In this document: in pieces, positions 60,501-64,000 of the stretch
Position numbering within the stretch: position 1 is the stretch's first letter
Layout: every line of letters starts with the position of its first letter
DNA from: an uncultured Flavobacteriales bacterium
GTDB taxonomy: Bacteria; Bacteroidota; Bacteroidia; Flavobacteriales_D; Crocinitomicaceae
Direction of reading: 5' to 3'
Assembly (NCBI GenBank): GCA_903935095.1
Contig: CAIZQH010000003.1
Coordinates: 1 to 64,000 of the forward strand
Length of the DNA: 64,000 nucleotides
Notes under the pieces: generated by a model
Told to the model about the DNA's origin: nothing
The model's input: the letters and a program-made list of their open reading frames with translations, nothing else
The model's database searches: none
Position numbers and translations under genes: made by a program

Positions 60501-62988
60501 CACAAGCATTGTTTACGGATAGGGTAATGGTATTTATTCCATTTGTCAAGGCAATCGTTGACTCAATTAAGCCATTGGTAAAAGTAAACGGGATTTGCTG
60601 TCCATTTTTAACGAGCTGAATATTTTGTGATTGAACAATATTTGTTGCCGTTGCTTTGAATTGAAGTGCAGCGATATTCGTTGTTCCTCCGGTTGTAGTA
60701 GGTTGAATCAGGGTGATTTGCGGCGCGATGCAATTGTTGTAATTCACCGTTTTTGTTTTCGTGTCTGTACCACATGAAGCAGTGGTCGCTGTAACAACGA
60801 ATGTATTCACTCCGGGTATTAAGTTTGTCACCGCATTAATTTGACCTGAAAATTGGTTGAATGCGATTGGAGCACCATTTTGTGTCACCGTGATGGTTTG
60901 TCCATTGTTGACCAATGAACCAGGATTCATCGTACTCGCTAATAAGGTATAAATTCCTGAATTGCTCGTTCCACCGGCTGAAAGTATGTTCACGTTGGGT
61001 GTGATTCCCGTACAATTGATGTAGTTAAATTGGATCGTTTCGACATCGGAACCACAATTGTTTGTTGCGGTAAGCGTAATGCTATTGCTTCCGTTGATTG
61101 GAGTTAATCCTAATTCAACCGCACCCGTTGTTGCATTATAGGTAAAATTTGATTGTTCGATTCCATTAACGATAACTTTAATGTTTTGTTTTGAAACGAC
61201 ATTGCTCACGATTGAGTTTAATCGCAGCGCATTTGTACTTGCCGTCACGTTCTGATTTTGACTTGGACTTTGAATGGAAATAGTTGGAGCATTACAATTT
61301 TGGAAATAGATGGAAGTAATTTCAACATCATTTCCACAACCATTGCTAACCTCGACATTGAAGGTATTAATTCCGGCTGTTAGTGTTGTTGTAATTTGGA
61401 TTTGACCGCTTGTTTGTATGCTGATATTAGGTATGAGAAGCCCGTTTTGGAATACCTTCACTTGGGCATTGGTCAAACTTCCCGAAATAGATGCTTTTAA
61501 GGTAAATGCCGCGGTGTTTGTTGTTGTCCCGGAAGCACTTGGATTGAGTAATTGAAGACTGACAGGAACGCAATTATCGTAGTTAATGGTCGCGGTGTAG
61601 GTATTCGTACCGCAATCATTGGTCACTGTTAGTTGAATGGTATTGACTCCTGGAACAAGTGTAATGGCCCGTTGAATTAATCCATTTGCTGGATTATATG
61701 TTGCGCCATTTAAGGACATCCCGTTCATCAATAATTTAATTCCATTCGCGTTTACAGCACCTTGAATCACAGCGCTAAAGGCAAAGTCGTTTGTTTTTAC
61801 GGTCATATTTCCACCGTTTGGACTCGTGAAAGTTGCGGTAGGAGTTACGCAATTCAATAGCGTTACTAGGGCCGATGCTGATTCACTACCACAATTATTA
61901 CTAGCGCTTAGCTGAAAGGTGTTCTGTCCAGCATGCAAAGAAACCAATGCATCAATAATTTGTGTGGAGGCATTATAATTAAATAGTACTGGTTGATTTT
62001 GGTCGTTAACGATTGTTGCACTACTTGCATTCAATAAATTACTTACTTTGAATTCGATGCGGTATTGACTATTGGTGACTGTTTTATTATTTCCGGAAAC
62101 CAATGTGATAACTGGCTTTGGACAAGTCGTTGCAGTCGTGTAATTGTTTACGTTACTTGATGTATTTGATTCGCTTCTCCCTCCGCGTGATTTAAAGTTG
62201 ATTCTCAGGTAAGCGGAAGTGTAGTGATGCCAATCATTTTTTAATCGAGGTGTTTCAGAAAGATATCCATCAAATGAATCCCCTCTGGTAAACGTTGTTT
62301 TGTGTTCAAAACCAAGACTTGTTCTTTTCCCTATCTGATAGCCTAATCCAAAACCTAAACTCGGCATCCATTTTACTAAGTATTGGTTGTTTGACCCACC
62401 GTCTAATCTTGTTTCATAAAGTCCGTCGAGTGTGGTAGATAATTGTGGTCCAATTGGACCTGTTTGCTGCATTGATGTGTAGTCGTATAGCGATGTTGAA
62501 TCAGCAGATTTTAAGAGATCGCCAAAAGTTTGTGTCCAAGTTAAGCCAACACCTCCAAAAACGTAGGGGTCAAATCCAGTTCTTTCATGTATTCGATTGA
62601 GGTGTAAGACCAATTCTAAACTTAAACGACGAACGTCTGTTTGGAAGTTATTTACGTAGATCGAATTGCTATCTAACTTGTAACTATCTAGAGGCCCACC
62701 TTGATAATTTTTCAATGAAAATGCAGCTGTGTCTTGTCCCACCCAAGTCCCTGCAAGGTAACGACCCCTCAAATCAAAACTGATTTTTTTTCCATAGTCG
62801 TAATTGTAAGAACGACCAAGAATGAGTCCATACCCCGAACTATTGACGTTTTTCACATCGTTCGTATTCCACGTTACACCTGCATTTAACCCAAAAAACC
62901 ACTTGGAGTTTATGTCATAGTTGATCCGTTGAGCCTTCGCAAAAGTGAAACTTAGTAACAGGATGTTTAGAATGTACCATTTTTTCAT
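57553..62988 (-). CDS. Giant surface protein: N-terminal outer-membrane barrel, 15 Ig-like repeats, proline-rich tail
   Basis: An 1811-residue exported protein. A signal peptide (AKAQ) is followed by a beta-barrel of about residues 20-275 (IFFGLNAGVTWN start; ending HHYTSAYLRINFKSRGG). Residues 289 to about 1655 are 15 tandem ~91-residue Ig-like repeats. Each starts with a Cys and ends with an NxCG motif 15 residues before the next Cys (e.g. TATNACGTSNQTRTIRYQSC), so every domain has a conserved cysteine pair. Residues about 1657-1811 are Pro/Thr/Lys-rich with a 29-residue repeat, ending GGGK. No T9SS sorting domain, OmpA or LysM domain was found. Function unknown. Confidence 0.75.
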   Translation of the reverse strand: MKKWYILNILLLSFTFAKAQRINYDINSKWFFGLNAGVTWNTNDVKNVNSSGYGLILGRSYNYDYGKKISFDLRGRYLAGTWVGQDTAAFSLKNYQGGPLDSYKLDSNSIYVNNFQTDVRRLSLELVLHLNRIHERTGFDPYVFGGVGLTWTQTFGDLLKSADSTSLYDYTSMQQTGPIGPQLSTTLDGLYETRLDGGSNNQYLVKWMPSLGFGLGYQIGKRTSLGFEHKTTFTRGDSFDGYLSETPRLKNDWHHYTSAYLRINFKSRGGRSESNTSSNVNNYTTATTCPKPVITLVSGNNKTVTNSQYRIEFKVSNLLNASSATIVNDQNQPVLFNYNASTQIIDALVSLHAGQNTFQLSASNNCGSESASALVTLLNCVTPTATFTSPNGGNMTVKTNDFAFSAVIQGAVNANGIKLLMNGMSLNGATYNPANGLIQRAITLVPGVNTIQLTVTNDCGTNTYTATINYDNCVPVSLQLLNPSASGTTTNTAAFTLKASISGSLTNAQVKVFQNGLLIPNISIQTSGQIQITTTLTAGINTFNVEVSNGCGNDVEITSIYFQNCNAPTISIQSPSQNQNVTASTNALRLNSIVSNVVSKQNIKVIVNGIEQSNFTYNATTGAVELGLTPINGSNSITLTATNNCGSDVETIQFNYINCTGITPNVNILSAGGTSNSGIYTLLASTMNPGSLVNNGQTITVTQNGAPIAFNQFSGQINAVTNLIPGVNTFVVTATTASCGTDTKTKTVNYNNCIAPQITLIQPTTTGGTTNIAALQFKATATNIVQSQNIQLVKNGQQIPFTFTNGLIESTIALTNGINTITLSVNNACGNDAKTFTVNFVQCTPPIIQLGANVISGVTVTNASYSLNATLTGVNNAQNINFKLNGVSTPFNFSNGTITSTLALVPGQNSLVFSATNDCGVDVETISINYDNCVAPSISNFSTNPTAVIANSTQTITANIAQGTTQNIIFTQNGIQCPFSFVNGQFSSAISLVSGANSLVLTVSNNCGTDQHTWNINFTPCTAPILTIVNPTNSGLSVNASTYAFKANLQNVTTTQGILLSLNGLSLNNFALTNDVLTANLNLQNGLNTIVLKGTNACGTDIKTVTIFYSNCIAPIITIASPLINAGNVTTAAFTYTANIQNVPTNQGINLSLNSEAITNYTFVNGQLTANVVLNSGVNTFFLSVSNTCGSDMKKNSITYLNCQTPVVTIGSPATNNVTVTNASYTFQATTQHMPSLQGITLLHNGTQISNIVFANGQVSAVLTLSPGLNTFVLTATNTCGTDSETRTIQYTACTVPTVTMTNPSTTSSTVSNASFAFSAAVQNASLQELSLTVNGVSVGNLNLLNGQVSAMVTLSNGNNEVVLTATNACGTATKTVYLKFENCLAPIVSISNPTSATSTVNTASYIFSAEIQNIGNGQGINLTLNGTIIPNASFNNGQLSATVNLTNGQNVLVLTASNSCGTDAKTVSVNYEQCAAPIVSILNPADVYYSMYSPILPFQASIQNISSSQEISLMVAGNPVTNFNFDNGNLSTTLNLPEGIINIILTATNACGTSNQTRTIRYQSCIVPVINVTTVPISGSTVTFNNIMYTASIMNYMPNCMLQLLVNGVEQTGFDNSNGNISAAINLVAGNNDIQLTAISPCGSDTKLFTVIFDGGSQNIGNGNSDGMMQQNQQPGQNKTNEPKPSNVKPAPIQTKPVTTPSKPVQTTPPPAKPAPVQSPPAQSKPVTTPSKPVQTTPPPAKPAPVQNQPAQTKSATTTKPVQTTPPPTKPAPVPAGTVTKPTTPPPPPPTKPTNTSKPEGETPQKGGGK
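57750..57900. repeat. 87-bp tandem repeat in the proline-rich tail
   Basis: Two copies of ~64 bases start at 57750 and 57837 (period 87 bp, 29 codons), differing at about two positions. A more diverged third copy lies at about 57668-57730. They encode the repeated SKPVQTTPPPAKPAPVQ motif. Confidence 0.75.
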
Positions 62989-63086
62989 AATCAGTCTTTT
63001 TAGGTGCCTTACCTATTTTCATGCCAAATTTCCGAAAAAACGGGGAGAAAAAAAATGAAAAAGTGAAGACGGTGGAAATGCGAGGT

Positions 63087-63980
63087 TTATGGGTAATAGG
63101 TAAACTTGGTAAAACGAAGGATCAGCAAGAAATTTGTAGCAACATCGCGTTGAATGGTTGAACCGAGAAGTTGTGTTTTTGTATCGAAAACGATTTGAAG
63201 ATCCTTTTGCAATTCGCCATACCTGAAATAGTGTACTTCTATTAAATTTCCAAAATGGTCATAACGGTATTTCCATTCTTCATCTGCTAGTTCATCTTTT
63301 TCATTGAAATGAGCTTTTGATTCCAAGAGACCTCGGTCATTGTAGGAATATTTTGTGACATGCTCAATGGCGCTCATCCGGTAATTGATTTTTTCCTCCG
63401 TTAAGTAACCATCTGTATTGTAATACCTCACTTCGTTGAGGTAGGGAAGTTTATAAGAGTTATAGCGTATTTGTTCGCGTTCATTTGCACGTAAGATGTA
63501 CTGAAAATACTCGGTATTCATGAGATTTGACTGCAGCACCTCATCTTTTTGATAACGATAAATTTCCCGAAAGCTGCTTTCAGATTCCACTCGATCTAGG
63601 GAGTCATATGTTCTTTTTACCGTGGTAAAACCGCCATTTTCTGTTTTGCGATGTGCCACGAGCTGGTTTCGTGTATTGTACTGATATTGATGAAGGGTGG
63701 TGTCTTTTTTACGGTTAACCGTTCGAATATCGAGGCTTTCGATTAATCGCCCATTTTCGTCGAAGCGGTATCGAAACCAATCGGACGTTTCACGAATGAC
63801 TTCTCCTGGTTTTTTAGTAGAGTAACTGCCTTCCAGGGATTTAATGTGATTTGTTCGGATCACATCACGATTGAAAAAAGGCACATCAGTAAAGGCTTCA
63901 CCTTCTTGATTGAGTAGGATTTGTACTTGTCCTTTCATCGGAAGAATGAAAAGAAGTAGTAAAAAAAGTCCGATTCTCAC
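63087..63980 (-). CDS. Exported YD/RHS-repeat-like protein of unknown function
   Basis: A 297-residue protein with signal peptide (cut near MKGQ) and a beta-rich mature part made of repeated ~20-residue units in which RYRFDENGRLIESLDI, QYNTRNQLVAHR, YSYNDRGLLESKAHF and YDHFGNLIEVHYF recall the YD/toast-rack repeats of RHS proteins. It lacks the RHS core and toxin domains, so it is a short relative. The start is a GTG at 63980; no ATG precedes it within the window's last 20 bases. Confidence 0.65.
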   Translation of the reverse strand: MRIGLFLLLLFILPMKGQVQILLNQEGEAFTDVPFFNRDVIRTNHIKSLEGSYSTKKPGEVIRETSDWFRYRFDENGRLIESLDIRTVNRKKDTTLHQYQYNTRNQLVAHRKTENGGFTTVKRTYDSLDRVESESSFREIYRYQKDEVLQSNLMNTEYFQYILRANEREQIRYNSYKLPYLNEVRYYNTDGYLTEEKINYRMSAIEHVTKYSYNDRGLLESKAHFNEKDELADEEWKYRYDHFGNLIEVHYFRYGELQKDLQIVFDTKTQLLGSTIQRDVATNFLLILRFTKFTYYP

Positions 63981-64000
63981 TACGTTCCTATAAAGTGCTC

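Overview
The window is A+T-rich, gene-dense chromosomal DNA from a member of the Bacteroidota, most likely Flavobacteriales and possibly close to Crocinitomicaceae/Fluviicola (this placement is inferred from gene families, not from a marker gene). The evidence is: type IX secretion (T9SS) C-terminal sorting domains, PorP/SprF and PorV/PorQ proteins, many signal peptides ending in Ala-Gln, an ExbB-ExbD-ExbD-TonB locus with a PstS-like protein, IPExxxVDY next to pyruvate kinase, and promoters of the TAnnTTTG type with no Shine-Dalgarno pattern. I see no insertion sequence, prophage, CRISPR array or integrase.

Layout. 1-3483: the tail of a T9SS cargo protein, a PorV/PorQ-like protein, greA, a HIT protein and an SGNH hydrolase. 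3484-8635 (minus): porP/sprF-like gene, OmpA/TPR/PD40 gene and two tandem membrane acyltransferase-like genes, closely packed. 8683-14144: a divergent phenylacetyl-CoA epoxidase locus, paaABCD rightward, two tandem paaE-like reductases and an SDR leftward, with palindromes between the promoters. 14157-16057: PadR regulator and PspC protein. 16058-20627: DUF5916 protein, an M15-like protein, DUF493 protein, a small membrane protein and a beta-barrel. 20735-25472: IPExxxVDY protein, pyk, recJ, riboflavin synthase and a DUF2141 lipoprotein. 25524-31543 (minus): exbB-exbD-exbD-tonB, small membrane protein, PstS-like lipoprotein and TPR protein. 31733-31876: tRNA-Cys. 31882-37305 (minus): cytochrome/copper-monooxygenase-like T9SS protein, T9SS esterase, degenerate SGNH lipoprotein and FadL-like porin. 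37368-39568: ChaN-like protein and xseA. 39613-48109 (minus): sensor kinase and OmpR-type regulator, a 1199-residue T9SS surface protein and a TonB-dependent receptor. 48143-57479: TSP3/OmpA protein, an unknown 723-residue protein, rnhB, a DUF4920 pair, 5-FCL and a PpiD-like chaperone. 57541-63980: a 1811-residue barrel/Ig-repeat/proline-rich protein and a YD-repeat-like protein.

The most interesting signals are regulatory. Two adjacent surface genes beside a PhoBR-like two-component system each carry three 7-mers at 11-bp spacing upstream of the promoter, the geometry of a Pho box. An intrinsic terminator ends seven bases before the regulator's start codon, so the regulator may be fed by read-through from the gene it controls. 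Five genes have the TAnnTTTG box only 4-8 bases before the start codon, predicting leaderless mRNAs. The most unusual protein is the 1811-residue one: an N-terminal outer-membrane barrel followed by 15 Ig-like units and a proline tail, an order like inverse autotransporters.
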